The notes: a model not told the origin generated them from the sequence alone. 64,000 bases of DNA from Lentibacillus sp. Marseille-P4043 (GCF_900258515.1 NZ_LT984884.1:1025289-1089288), one strand, 5' to 3'. Shown: positions 17,237 to 26,061, counted from the first letter of the stretch. Numbers and translations: made by a program.

Positions 17237-17849
17237 CCTCTATTAATGTCAAAAAATGATTCAGTATTTTTGCCGTTAATCCCCAAATAACCTTGCCGTC
17301 ATAGCTGTAAAAAAGTTCATCCATTTGCCGCGTCTGCCAGTTATAATTTTCCCCGCCAATAATCAAATCAAAAGGAAAATTTTCTTCAGGAATAACTTGA
17401 AAATTAACTTTATATTTTTGGGGTCTTGTTTGAAGGAGATAGGACAGTGGTACAGTAAAAACTTCTCCCACTTCAGATTCATTAGGTGTGATTTGTTCAG
17501 GGGTTGTGATCCTCCCCATGAATGGATAAATGATTCTACCAAAATCCGATACCATATAATCGAGTGGAATAATGTCCGTTATATCCGTTTCGTTAATCCC
17601 CAATTCCTCGGTTGTCTCCCGAATGGCACAATGTTGAGGGTTCTTGTCCTCTTTATCAATCTTTCCGCCTGGAAAACATATATCTCCCGGTTGGCTTCGT
17701 AAATTCATGGACCTAACTTCAAATAAAATGTGTGTTTCATCATTCTTTTCAATAAGAGGGAGCAGGACTGCATGTTTACGAAATTGCTCATAGCCAAGAA
17801 TGGATGGTTGTCGATTTTTCAATTTTGACGTGATAGTAACTAGATTCAT
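17226..17849 (-). CDS. Nudix hydrolase, CoA pyrophosphatase (NudL) family
   Basis: 207 residues. The UPF0035/NudL-specific stretch SQPGDICFPGGKIDKED runs directly into the Nudix box (AIRETTEELGI), whose Glu residues bind Mg2+. The family cleaves CoA and CoA derivatives to phosphopantetheine and 3',5'-ADP. The early part (FRKHAVLLPLIEKNDETHIL) is the usual beta-strand entry to the fold. It has its own promoter region to the right and shares the terminator with the helicase. The substrate assignment rests on family resemblance. Confidence 0.85.
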   Translation of the reverse strand: MNLVTITSKLKNRQPSILGYEQFRKHAVLLPLIEKNDETHILFEVRSMNLRSQPGDICFPGGKIDKEDKNPQHCAIRETTEELGINETDITDIIPLDYMVSDFGRIIYPFMGRITTPEQITPNESEVGEVFTVPLSYLLQTRPQKYKVNFQVIPEENFPFDLIIGGENYNWQTRQMDELFYSYDGKVIWGLTAKILNHFLTLIEDKR

Positions 17850-17933
17850 TTTTTTACCTCCAAATTGAAAATTAAGGCCCCTTTAGCATCGGTTGTTGCT
17901 TTTTGCGCCGCAGCCCAAATATCCTATAGCAAC

Positions 17934-18580
17934 AGTCTTTAAGAAAATAGTCTTTGTAAAAGGCTCTTTTCGTAATGATTGTTGTTATTTAATTTCTTAG
18001 TTGATAGAAAATGCGTTGTAGTGAAAATTCTCTCTATCATGACACCTTCCCTCCGTTCTAATGATAGTTGAGTGCTTGAATTCCGCTCTGGCAGAATACT
18101 TCGCTGGTAGTAGTGTTTTGATTATAGAAAGGAGAAAACCATGGAATCAATGTTTCACGGAGTTCCCCAATTCTGATTAGAAAGCTATTATAAGCTGCGG
18201 AAAAATGCGAGACTCCTTGAAAATACAGACCATTTTCTGCGTGCGATGTTACGCTGCCGAAGCATTCCCTGTCCTATGGGAAAAGGAACAGTCTGAAGAC
18301 CCCGCAGGACAAGGAAGACTTCAGCGGTATACATCGCACGCAGAAAAAGTGGTTTCCTTTTTCAAGTAAGTGGTTCTCTTCCGAGGAGGCTGAAGCGTTC
18401 CCCATGGAAAGCGAGTATTTTTCCGCAGCGTCGGATTAGCACCCATCCTATACAGGACGAGAGGAAGTCATATTAAAGTTACGTCGCATTCTATATCCAT
18501 AGTGTAAATAACAACAAGTGCCTTCGATGGGGCGAGTGATCGCAGGCCCAGTCTTTTGGAAAACAGCCTTTGTCAAACAC
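17934..18580. repeat. Repeat-rich gene-free region with inverted end copies
   Basis: No gene is visible between 17850 and 18765. The left part (about 17945-17992) contains AAAGGCTCTTTTC followed by TTGTTGTTATTTA. The right part (about 18503-18573) contains the same sequence inverted (TAAATAACAACAA, then GAAAACAGCCTTTG). They enclose a 236-bp palindromic element (18194-18429). The arrangement looks like one repeat inserted between two opposed copies of another. Confidence 0.65.
18194..18429. repeat. Palindromic dispersed element with 13-bp perfect terminal inverted repeats
   Basis: The ends GCTGCGGAAAAAT (18194-18206) and ATTTTTCCGCAGC (18417-18429) are perfect complements. A second, nested 17-bp perfect inverted repeat (TTTTCTGCGTGCGATGT at 18233 and its complement at 18331-18347) brackets the centre. 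Internal landmarks GACCCCGCAGGAC, GAGGAGGCTGAAGC and GGAAAGCGAG recur in the elements at 34.3 and 23.5 kb. Such elements are widely dispersed in Bacillaceae. There is no coding capacity. Confidence 0.85.
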
Positions 18581-18659
18581 TCAAAATTAGTGATGAATCT
18601 ATTATACAAAAATATGAAAAGATAACCCAATAGAATGATATGAATAGGACTGCTACAAT

Positions 18660-18673
18660 ATGACAAATGTCAT
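18660..18673. promoter_or_regulatory. Palindrome upstream of des, candidate DesR operator
   Basis: ATGACAAATGTCAT is a perfect 6-2-6 dyad about 95 bases before the des start codon, followed by a related half-site (TGACGTTTATGAC). DesR activates des from upstream sites in B. subtilis; that this dyad is the site is inference. Confidence 0.4.
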
Positions 18674-18765
18674 GTCTGCTCCCTGACGTTTATGACTATT
18701 ATCGCTCATGGTTGATCTTTAAAATAAAATGAAGAACAAGTCTCGAAATAATTTGGGGGTAAACG

Positions 18766-19818
18766 ATGAGTAAACAAAAACAAGTTCAATTAAGAAAAAA
18801 TGTCGCACCCTATGAAAAGTCAGATATGAAAATAAGTATTATGCAGATTATCAATACGATATTGCCGTTTTTCTTACTTTGGTACCTAGCATATCAAAGT
18901 TTGTCTGTTTCTGTTTGGCTAACGCTTGCACTTTCTATTGTTGCATCCGGGTTTGTTATCCGAATTTTTATTATCTTCCATGATTGCGCACACCAATCTT
19001 TTTTTAAAAATAAAAAGGCGAATCGGATTCTTGGTACAATTACTGGAATCATTACCCTGTTTGCCTATGAAAAATGGAAACGCAGTCATGCGATCCATCA
19101 TGCAACAAGCAGTAACTTAGATAAACGTGGAACTGGAGATGTCTGGGTCATGACGGTTGATGAATACGTGTCTGCCACGTTTTGGGGTAGACTAGCTTAC
19201 CGTCTATACCGTAATCCAATTATACTATTTGGCCTTGGTCCGCTTTACCTTTTCTTGTTATCTAATCGTTTTAACCGAAAAGGGGCTAGACGGAAGGAAC
19301 GACTGAACACGTATTTGATTAACTTCGCGATTGTTGTTATCTATGCTCTCTTGATTTGGGCAATTGGCTGGCAAGCATTTCTGATAATTCAACTGCCAAT
19401 TCTGTTTATTTCAGGATCGCTCGGCATCTGGTTGTTTTATGTACAACACCAATTTGAGGATTCCTACTTTGAAAATGAGGATGAATGGGATTATGTAAAA
19501 GCCGCGGTCGATGGGAGTTCCTATTACAAGCTTCCGAAAGTAATGCAATGGATGACCGGCAGTATTGGGTTTCATCATGTACACCATTTAAGTCCGAGAG
19601 TACCTAATTATAACTTGGAAAAGGCCCATGAATCTACACCACCACTACAACAAGCAACGACCATAACCTTTGCTTCCAGTTTAAAATCGATACGGTTTCG
19701 GTTGTATGACGAAGCAACAAGGTCATTTGTCAGTTTTAAAGAGGTTAAAGATCTACTGCGAAAAGGAAGACCTAGCGTACAAATGAACACGAGAAGTACA
19801 AGTGTGCAAGAAAAATAA
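18766..19818 (+). CDS. des: Acyl-lipid fatty acid desaturase Des
   Basis: 350 residues, equal in size to B. subtilis Des, an integral-membrane diiron enzyme that introduces a double bond (delta-5 in B. subtilis) into phospholipid acyl chains upon cold. The three His boxes are H72-DCA-H76, H108-AI-HH and H270-HV-HH, and about four to six membrane segments lie between and around them. It is followed by desK and desR, its known thermosensing two-component system, after an intergenic hairpin. The ribosome site is TTTGGGGG, 6 bases before ATG. A candidate DesR operator lies at 18660. Confidence 0.95.
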   Translation: MSKQKQVQLRKNVAPYEKSDMKISIMQIINTILPFFLLWYLAYQSLSVSVWLTLALSIVASGFVIRIFIIFHDCAHQSFFKNKKANRILGTITGIITLFAYEKWKRSHAIHHATSSNLDKRGTGDVWVMTVDEYVSATFWGRLAYRLYRNPIILFGLGPLYLFLLSNRFNRKGARRKERLNTYLINFAIVVIYALLIWAIGWQAFLIIQLPILFISGSLGIWLFYVQHQFEDSYFENEDEWDYVKAAVDGSSYYKLPKVMQWMTGSIGFHHVHHLSPRVPNYNLEKAHESTPPLQQATTITFASSLKSIRFRLYDEATRSFVSFKEVKDLLRKGRPSVQMNTRSTSVQEK

Positions 19819-19834
19819 CTCGAGATGATGTGCG

Positions 19835-19870
19835 AACCCTTCCATTGGTGTATGGGAGGGTTATCTTTTT
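19835..19870 (+). terminator. Hairpin between des and desK
   Basis: AACCCTTCCAT pairs with ATGGGAGGGTT and is followed by ATCTTTTTT. It should end or attenuate des transcripts, allowing high des mRNA without equally high desKR mRNA. Confidence 0.8.
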
Positions 19871-19907
19871 TGCTATACTTAAAGAATAAGAAAGGGGAGG
19901 AAGATCT

Positions 19908-21026
19908 ATGCAGAAATGGTATCATATTATCCCGAAGAATACGGGGCTTAGTATCTATGCGTGGATTATTTTTTGTATTCTGCCTTTCTATTTTATTTTT
20001 AAGTCATCAACAACATGGGGAATCATTTTTGGCATTTTGATGATTGCCCTTTTTTTCACTGCATATCGCCTGTCGTTTCTTTCGGAGGGATGGACTGCCT
20101 ATTTGTCGGTAAGTATTGAAATGGCCATCAGTATGGTTATGACGATCTTTCTAGGCTATGTTTATTTTTCCTTATTTCTGGCATTCTATATCGGTAATAT
20201 TCAACGAAAAGCTGGTTTTATCACGCTCTATGTTGTTCATCTTGTCACAACAATTGCTGCAGTTGGTATTGGTTTTTTTACACAAAACGATACATTTATC
20301 TTGCAACTGCCATTTATCGTAATTAGTGTAATTGGTGTAGTTCTCTTACCAATCACTATCTATAATCGAAACAAGCGTGAAAAATTGGAAAATCAATTAA
20401 AAGATGCGAATAAAAAGCTTTCCCAACTAGTGGTTTTGGAGGAACGTCAGCGAATTGCGCGTGATCTGCATGATACATTGGGGCAAAAACTGTCACTCAT
20501 TGGGTTGAAAAGTGATTTAGCCGGCAAATTAATTAATAAAAACCCTACCTCAGCTAAGAGTGAAATTGACGATGTCCATCAAACGGCAAGGACAGCACTG
20601 AAAGAAGTGCGTGAAATGGTATCGAATATGAAGGGTGCAAACTTGGAAGACGAAATGGTTCGAATCAAGGAGATTTTAAAAGCCGCGCAAATCAAATTTC
20701 ATACGGAAGGTAATCCAGATCTCAGCAAAGCCACGCCATTGGTTGAAAATGTGCTAAGCATGTGTTTGAAAGAGGCGATTACAAATGTTGTCAAACACAG
20801 TCAAGCTACCTATTGTGTTGTTACAATTAAGCAATCACCTAATGAACTGCTAATTATTGTGCAAGATGATGGGGTTGGTATCCCAGAAAAAGTAGATTCG
20901 TTCCATGAAAATGGACTCAAGGGGATGAAAGAGCGTTTGGATTTTGTAAATGGGAGTTTGGATATTGCGTCAGAAAATGGAACGACGTTGACGATACGAG
21001 TGCCAAATGTGATTCAACAAACGTAA
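19908..21026 (+). CDS. desK: Membrane-fluidity sensor histidine kinase DesK
   Basis: 372 residues. The N-terminal 155 residues form five or so membrane helices, followed by a coiled-coil linker (NKREKLENQLKDANKKLSQL) and a HisKA_3 dimerisation domain with RIARDLHDTLGQKLSLIG. The phosphoacceptor is His188, exactly as in B. subtilis DesK. The ATPase domain has SMCLKEAITNVVKHS (N box) and VQDDGVGIPEK (G1). DesK acts as kinase when membranes become ordered and as DesR-P phosphatase when fluid. The ribosome site GGGGAGGAAG precedes ATG 19908. It lies 14 bases before desR. Confidence 0.95.
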   Translation: MQKWYHIIPKNTGLSIYAWIIFCILPFYFIFKSSTTWGIIFGILMIALFFTAYRLSFLSEGWTAYLSVSIEMAISMVMTIFLGYVYFSLFLAFYIGNIQRKAGFITLYVVHLVTTIAAVGIGFFTQNDTFILQLPFIVISVIGVVLLPITIYNRNKREKLENQLKDANKKLSQLVVLEERQRIARDLHDTLGQKLSLIGLKSDLAGKLINKNPTSAKSEIDDVHQTARTALKEVREMVSNMKGANLEDEMVRIKEILKAAQIKFHTEGNPDLSKATPLVENVLSMCLKEAITNVVKHSQATYCVVTIKQSPNELLIIVQDDGVGIPEKVDSFHENGLKGMKERLDFVNGSLDIASENGTTLTIRVPNVIQQT

Positions 21027-21040
21027 ACGGGGGGATTGTC

Positions 21041-21640
21041 GTGATTCGAATTGTTATTGCTGAAGATCAACGAATGCTGTTAGGAGCACTTGGATCATTG
21101 CTTGATTTGGAAGAGGATATGGAGATTATTGGTAAAGCGCGGAATGGGGAAGAAGCATTGACTTTGGTGAAGCGGCACAAGCCAGAAATTTGCATAATGG
21201 ATATTGAAATGCCATTGAAAAGTGGCCTTGAAGCCGCAGAGGAATTGAAAGATGATCCTTGTAAAGTGATTATTTTAACTACCTTTGCCCGATCAGGATA
21301 TTTCGAACGTGCACGCAAGGCCGAGATTAATGGCTATTTATTAAAGGATAGCCCGAGCGAGGAATTAGCAAACTCAATCCGAATTATTATGGACGGAAGA
21401 CGGGTATACGCCCCGGAATTAGTTGATTTGGCATACAATAATGAAAATCCATTGACTGAGCGGGAAGAACAGGTGATTAAACTAATTGCAGATGGTAAAA
21501 CAACAAAAGAAATCGCAAAACAGTTATATCTTACTAATGGTACTGTCCGTAATTATGTTTCCGTTATCCTCGACAAGCTGGAAGTGAGCAATCGAATTGA
21601 AGCTATTTCTCGTTTTAAGGAACAGGGCTGGTTGAAGTAA
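21041..21640 (+). CDS. desR: NarL/FixJ-type response regulator DesR
   Basis: 199 residues from GTG 21041 behind GGGGGGAT. The receiver domain has phosphoacceptor Asp54 (EICIMDIEMPLKSG), the same position as in B. subtilis DesR, plus acidic EDQ at residues 8-10 and the conserved Thr and Lys (LTTFAR, LLKDSP). The C-terminal 65 residues are a LuxR-type helix-turn-helix (LTEREEQVIKLIADGKTTKE, then YLTNGTVRNYVSVILDKLEV). Phosphorylated DesR activates des transcription. Confidence 0.95.
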   Translation: MIRIVIAEDQRMLLGALGSLLDLEEDMEIIGKARNGEEALTLVKRHKPEICIMDIEMPLKSGLEAAEELKDDPCKVIILTTFARSGYFERARKAEINGYLLKDSPSEELANSIRIIMDGRRVYAPELVDLAYNNENPLTEREEQVIKLIADGKTTKEIAKQLYLTNGTVRNYVSVILDKLEVSNRIEAISRFKEQGWLK

Positions 21641-21748
21641 TTGCCTGTTTTCGCATTGTTTGTTGCTCTCTGCCTCGCAATCAAGTAAACATTACAGGAG
21701 TCTGAAAGGGAATATTTAAATTAACGTTACAAAAAGTAATCTACTTAT

Positions 21749-21794
21749 TTGACATAAGTGGACCTTTTGGGTTATATTACTTACATAAAGTAAT
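21749..21794 (+). promoter_or_regulatory. wrbA promoter with overlapping palindromic operator
   Basis: TTGACA (21749-21754) and TATATT (21773-21778) are separated by 18 bases. A 7-5-7 dyad ATTACTT-ACATA-AAGTAAT (21776-21794) covers the -10 and the expected start point, and another AAGTAAT half-site lies just upstream of the -35. This is a classic repressor layout. The regulator is not in the window; a quinone-sensing HxlR/MarR-type repressor would be plausible. Confidence 0.6.
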
Positions 21795-21986
21795 CAAGTT
21801 GCTAAACAATAGTTATTTAATGCATCATGAATAGAAGGAGAGGTTATGTAAATTATAAGAAAGATTGTTTTAGTTTAACTTTACTTTACTTATAAACACA
21901 TCCACAATGAGATGTTTTAGGTGGTAAAAAACATGGGATTTTTAAATAAATTATTTGGGAAAACACCCCAGAAGGAGACAAATAAA

Positions 21987-22595
21987 ATGGCAAACGTAAA
22001 ATTAGCAGTAATTTATTACAGTTCAACAGGTACAAACTATCAAATGGCAAAATGGGCTGAAGAAGCCGCAACGGCAGCCGGAGCAGAAGTAAAAGTATTA
22101 AAAGCACCTGAGCTTGCACCTGAAGCAGCAATTGCATCTAACCCAGCATGGAAAGCGCATTATGATGCAACCAAAGATGTTTCTGAAGCAACCTCAGAGG
22201 ACCTTGAATGGGCTGATGCTATCATCTTCAGTACAGCTACACGTTTCGGTGGCATCGCTTCTCAAATGAAGCAATTCCTTGATATGCAAGGCGGACTATG
22301 GGCACAAGGTAAACTTGTAAACAAAGTAGTAAGTGCAATGTCTTCCGCACAAAATGATCATGGCGGCCAAGAAGCTAGCATTCTTTCGCTATATACTTCA
22401 CTAATGCATTGGGGTGCTATTATCGCGGCACCTGGATATACAGATCCTGTATTATTTACAACAGGAGGAAATCCGTACGGTGCAAGTGCAACAGTTGATG
22501 CAGAAGGTAATATAGCGAATGATGTAAAATCGGCTGTAGAAGTTCAAGCTAAGCGTACAGTAGATATTGCTGGACGTGTGAAAGCAGGAAATTAA
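21987..22595 (+). CDS. wrbA: WrbA-type NAD(P)H:quinone oxidoreductase
   Basis: 202 residues from ATG 21987 (AAGGAGA upstream). This is a flavodoxin-like FMN protein: the phosphate loop is IYYSSTGTNYQMAKW, and IIFSTATRFGGIASQMKQFL and SSAQNDHGGQEASI are WrbA landmarks. WrbA enzymes perform two-electron reduction of quinones and protect against redox cycling. A second in-frame ATG at 21933 has its own AGGTGG and would add MGFLNKLFGKTPQKETNK, an amphipathic basic leader, so two forms may be made. A long leader of about 150 bases separates the promoter from the first ATG. Confidence 0.92.
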   Translation: MANVKLAVIYYSSTGTNYQMAKWAEEAATAAGAEVKVLKAPELAPEAAIASNPAWKAHYDATKDVSEATSEDLEWADAIIFSTATRFGGIASQMKQFLDMQGGLWAQGKLVNKVVSAMSSAQNDHGGQEASILSLYTSLMHWGAIIAAPGYTDPVLFTTGGNPYGASATVDAEGNIANDVKSAVEVQAKRTVDIAGRVKAGN

Positions 22596-22610
22596 TCAGT
22601 TTCATCCAAA

Positions 22611-22648
22611 AGAGCTAATCGGAGTCCGTTCCGATTAGCTCTTTTTTT
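22611..22648 (+). terminator. Intrinsic terminator of wrbA
   Basis: Perfect stem AGAGCTAATCGGA with its complement around GTCCGT, followed by seven T residues. Confidence 0.92.
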
Positions 22649-22734
22649 ATGCATCAAAAGGGTACAACACAAATTTGCCGCTCTTATATGAAATCATTTA
22701 AAATAGAGTAACAATAGAATGAAAGGTGTTTGTC

Positions 22735-23379
22735 ATGGAAAGATTAACGTTAGTTTCCTTGTTAGACGTGATTGGTGAGTTATTTTCGGATGAAATTTCA
22801 ATTGCTGTATCCAATACGAGTGAATATATTTACTATCGGCCAAGTAAACGGGTTGATTTGAAAATTAGACAAGGAGATGCCGTGAAGGAAGGGACAATTG
22901 CCCATAAGGCGTTGATGTCAAAACAAAAGGTATCGGAGTTTATCGATCGGGATATATTTGGGGTCCCATATCATGGAATGGCTGTTCCGTTTGAGCGGAA
23001 TGGGAAATTGGAAGGATGTGTCATGGCAATTTACCCAGCCTTAACAGAAGGGAAATCAGTTGTCACCGTCAAAACAGGGGATGGCTGGAAACCGATCCCT
23101 TTTAGTAATGTGAAATATTTAGAAGTGAAGGATAGAAAAACACATGTCGTTGCCGATGGTTGCTCGGGTACTAATAAAAACTCATTGCAGGAATTTGAAT
23201 ATTTATTGCCGAGGGAATCATTTGTACGCTGTCACAGGTCCTTTCTTGTTAATGTAAATCATATTAAAGAAATTTATCCGGATACACATTCGACATTTGT
23301 ACTGGCAATGGACAATGGTGCAACAATTCCGGTTAGTCAATCATACTCCAGTTATTTTCGAAAATTGTTAGGGTTTTAA
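22735..23379 (+). CDS. LytTR-family transcriptional regulator
   Basis: 214 residues from ATG 22735 (AAAGGTG upstream). Residues 1-100 form a PAS/GAF-like sensor (IGELFSDEISIAVSNTSEYI, then YHGMAVPFERNGKLEGCVMA). Residues 110-214 are a LytTR DNA-binding domain (IPFSNVKYLEVKDRKTHVVA, then ESFVRCHRSFLVNVNHIKEI and the terminal YSSYFRKLLGF). There is no receiver domain, so the N-terminus probably senses a ligand directly. The succinate/acetyl-CoA transferase gene follows in the same direction and is the obvious target, although about 550 bases of repeats lie between them. I could not find a convincing LytTR site. Confidence 0.85.
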   Translation: MERLTLVSLLDVIGELFSDEISIAVSNTSEYIYYRPSKRVDLKIRQGDAVKEGTIAHKALMSKQKVSEFIDRDIFGVPYHGMAVPFERNGKLEGCVMAIYPALTEGKSVVTVKTGDGWKPIPFSNVKYLEVKDRKTHVVADGCSGTNKNSLQEFEYLLPRESFVRCHRSFLVNVNHIKEIYPDTHSTFVLAMDNGATIPVSQSYSSYFRKLLGF

Positions 23380-23419
23380 GGAAGATTGTTGTTTTTACAC
23401 AATAGGTAGAAACTACGTG

Positions 23420-23590
23420 CTAATTACCGCTACGGAAATACACTTCGGTTTCCGAGAGCGTCTGTTGAGCCTCCTCAGGCAAAGACGGCGTTGGTCACAA
23501 AGGTTTCGGTGGGACGAGTAATCGCAGTCCCAAGACATGGCGACCTTAGCCTTTGTTCCTCCTCCGTACTGCGGGACCTCACCTAGGCCT
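23420..23590. repeat. Dispersed palindromic-family element (minus orientation)
   Basis: Read on the minus strand it contains GAGGTCCCGCAG, AAGGTCGCCATGTC, GCCTGAGGAGGCTC and CGGAAACCGAAGTGTATTTCC in the same order as the 34.3-kb element (GAGACCCCGCAG, AAGATCGCCACGTCC, GCCTGAGGAGGCTC, GGAAAGCGAAGTGTGTACGG). It is a diverged copy without clear terminal repeats, and no gene lies inside. Confidence 0.7.
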
Positions 23591-23613
23591 TTTTTTCCGT
23601 TGGAGTCTTGTTC

Positions 23614-23712
23614 GGGACGATGTTTCCGCATTCGGGACGATGTTCTCGCTCTCGGGACGATGTTTCCGCTCGGGACGATGTTCTCGTTTTCGGGTTGATG
23701 TTTCCGCAATTC
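23614..23712. repeat. 20-bp tandem array, about 5 units, minus orientation
   Basis: About five units of 18-20 bases on the pattern GGGACGATGTTTCCGC followed by ATTC or TCTC. The complement (CGGAAACATCGTCCC) is identical over 15 bases to units of the large array at 44.2-45.1 kb, so the same repeat family occurs here on the opposite strand. It directly abuts the dispersed element at 23420-23590. The remaining 23713-23930 contains only the leader of the CoA transferase gene. Confidence 0.88.
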
Positions 23713-23930
23713 CGGTCGATATTTCTTCTTCCTGATTCAACCATTCACTTTCTATCAACTGCGAAATTTTAAGCAACAACCAATGTGAAAATTCCTTTAA
23801 TAAATATGCTGTTTTAGACTGGGATTTTAATGTTCTAATCAGAAATTTCCTATCTCCAACTAGAATTCCCACTGTTTTTTTCTTGTACGTTAAAATAATT
23901 CTAATAATATTTTTAAAAGAGGGATTAAAG

Positions 23931-25445
23931 ATGGAAGATAAATTGAAACGTATTAAAAACCCTGGTCTCAAGGATCGTGTTGTTTCAGCGGAGGAAGCTG
24001 CTTCATGGATTCAAGACGGCATGACATTGGGGTTAAGTGGATTTACACGTGCCGGTGATGTGAAAGCGGTACCAACTGCATTGATTAAACGTGCTGAAAA
24101 TGAGGCATTTAAAGTAAACGTTTTCACAGGTGCTTCATTAGGTTCGGATATAGATAAGTTGTTTGCTGAAGCGGGGATTATTAATAAACGCCTTCCGTTT
24201 CAAGCAGATGCTACGATGCGCAAGAAAATTAACCAAGGTGGACATTTATTTGTTGATCATCATCTTTCACATACAGCAGAATTAGTAAGGTCAAGTGTTT
24301 TAGAGCCAATTGATTATGCAATTTTGGAAGCGGTTACTATTGAAGAAGATGGGATGATTATTCCGACGACATCCATTGGTAATTCATCGATATTTGGAGA
24401 GCATGCGAAAAACATTGTTGTGGAGATTAATATGGCGCAATCCCCATTATTAGAAGGATTGCATGATATTTATAGTCTGGAAAAACAAGGGCAGCGTCAA
24501 CCGATTCCATTAACAAAACCGGATGATCGGATTGGTACTAAGGGAATCAAGGTCGACCCAGAAAGAATAAAGGGAATCGTGTTTACGAATCAACTGGATT
24601 CACCATCAACTATTGTTGAACCTGACCATGAAACGGAAATAATGGCACAACATTTACTAACATTTTTACGAAAAGAAGTGAAGGCTGGGAGACTTACGGA
24701 AACCCTTGCTCCGATTCAATCTGGAATTGGCTCCGTTGCAAATGCCGTGCTTCATGGTATGATTGACTCTGAATTCAATAACTTGGAAGTTTACTCTGAA
24801 GTATTACAAGACGCGGTATTTGATTTAATTGATGCCGGAAAAGTAAACTTTGCTTCATGTTGTTCTATCACATTGTCAGAAGCGAAGATGGCACAGGTTT
24901 TTGGATCGTTTGAAGATTATCGCGATAAGTTAATTATGCGACCACAAGAAATTTCCAATCATCCAGAAATCATTCGCCGACTCGGATTGATTTCGATTAA
25001 TACAGCGTTAGAATTTGATATTTATGGGAATGTAAACTCTACACATGTTTCAGGAACCAAAATGATGAATGGAATAGGTGGATCTGGAGACTTTGCGCGA
25101 AATGCACGTTTGGCTATTTTCGTAACAAAATCAATTGCGAAGGACGGAGATATTTCAAGTATCGTTCCATTTGCCCCGCATGTTGATCATACCGAGCATG
25201 ATGTTGATGTTGTTGTAACCGAACAAGGATATGCAGATTTGCGCGGACTTGCTCCTAGAGAACGTGTTCCATTAATTATTGAAAACTGTGCACACCCTAT
25301 GTACCGTGAGCAATTATGGGATTATTACAATGAGGCGCTTGAACGAGGTGGACAAACTCCTCACGTGTTGGAGAAAGCCTTATCTTGGCACACAAATTTT
25401 GCCGAAACAGGTACGATGCGTCAGCGTGTTTTGGAAATGGTTTAA
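23931..25445 (+). CDS. Acetyl-CoA hydrolase/succinate:acetate CoA-transferase family
   Basis: 504 residues from ATG 23931 (AGAGGGA upstream). It has the two-domain CoA-transferase fold of the Cat1/AarC/ScpC group: WIQDGMTLGLSGFTRAGDVK at the N-terminus, NNLEVYSEVLQDAVFDLID with the Glu expected to form the CoA thioester, then GNVNSTHVSGTKMMNGIGGS and VVVTEQGYADLRGLAPRERV. Such enzymes move CoA between acetyl-CoA and succinate or other carboxylates in acetate metabolism. It is transcribed alone, downstream of a LytTR regulator. The exact acceptor cannot be decided from sequence. Confidence 0.93.
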   Translation: MEDKLKRIKNPGLKDRVVSAEEAASWIQDGMTLGLSGFTRAGDVKAVPTALIKRAENEAFKVNVFTGASLGSDIDKLFAEAGIINKRLPFQADATMRKKINQGGHLFVDHHLSHTAELVRSSVLEPIDYAILEAVTIEEDGMIIPTTSIGNSSIFGEHAKNIVVEINMAQSPLLEGLHDIYSLEKQGQRQPIPLTKPDDRIGTKGIKVDPERIKGIVFTNQLDSPSTIVEPDHETEIMAQHLLTFLRKEVKAGRLTETLAPIQSGIGSVANAVLHGMIDSEFNNLEVYSEVLQDAVFDLIDAGKVNFASCCSITLSEAKMAQVFGSFEDYRDKLIMRPQEISNHPEIIRRLGLISINTALEFDIYGNVNSTHVSGTKMMNGIGGSGDFARNARLAIFVTKSIAKDGDISSIVPFAPHVDHTEHDVDVVVTEQGYADLRGLAPRERVPLIIENCAHPMYREQLWDYYNEALERGGQTPHVLEKALSWHTNFAETGTMRQRVLEMV

Positions 25446-25452
25446 TAAAGCA

Positions 25453-25485
25453 ATGGGGCCTGTCTCTTAGTGAAACGGGCCCCAT
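25453..25485. terminator. Terminator of the CoA-transferase gene
   Basis: ATGGGGCC (25453) pairs with GGCCCCAT (25478), with additional pairing inside (TGTCTC with GAAACG). It is shared with the convergent gene. Confidence 0.8.
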
Positions 25486-25489
25486 ATCA

Positions 25490-25924
25490 TTATTTATCTT
25501 CCTTTTTATTTGTGTCTGGATCAATTTCCTCAGAGAATTCAGTTTGTATTTGGTTCATCGTTCGTAAATCATGTCGTTCAAATGAAAAGTTCTCATCAAT
25601 ATAGGCGTGAATGAACGGTTCACAAATTGTGATGAAAAAGGCTCCTAATAAGGAAAGTGTAATCATTGGTAGGCTGCCCTCAATGAATAGACTTCCTAAA
25701 GCCCATAGTGAAAGGAATGTTAATGGAAAGTCTGCAATAGTAGCAGCAACATTGCCGAATTTACGCAGGATAAACATATCTCCGATTAGATAAGAAATCC
25801 CCGTAACAAGTAAGCTGATCCAAAACATATTAACTAACGTGGCATTGTAAAAGATCCCGAATATGGAGAAAACAGTAATGGCAATGACAATAAACTTTAT
25901 ACCTAATGCCTTTAAGTGGTCCAT
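25490..25924 (-). CDS. YndM-family (DUF2512) membrane protein
   Basis: 144 residues with four membrane helices (about 8-28, 32-52, 60-80 and 85-108) and a polar tail (FSFERHDLRTMNQIQTEFSE) that ends in Lys/Asp. It matches the B. subtilis YndM/DUF2512 family in length, helix spacing and the LIGDMFILRKFGNVAATIAD segment. The function is unknown. It has its own promoter region at 25925-26000 and converges on the CoA-transferase gene. Confidence 0.85.
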   Translation of the reverse strand: MDHLKALGIKFIVIAITVFSIFGIFYNATLVNMFWISLLVTGISYLIGDMFILRKFGNVAATIADFPLTFLSLWALGSLFIEGSLPMITLSLLGAFFITICEPFIHAYIDENFSFERHDLRTMNQIQTEFSEEIDPDTNKKEDK

Positions 25925-26061
25925 TGTATATCACATCCTTTAATTCATTCGTTTATCCTTATTATTATTTTCAAATACAAGTAAATTATCATGACTTTTA
26001 GCGATGAAAGTATGTTCTAGGGAGAAAATCATCTTGACGAGTAAGAATATAATAAATAAAA

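Noticed and set aside
23700..23930. LytTR binding sites before the CoA-transferase gene
   Set aside because: Only one weak half-site (ACGTTAAAA) was found; no pair at the usual spacing.
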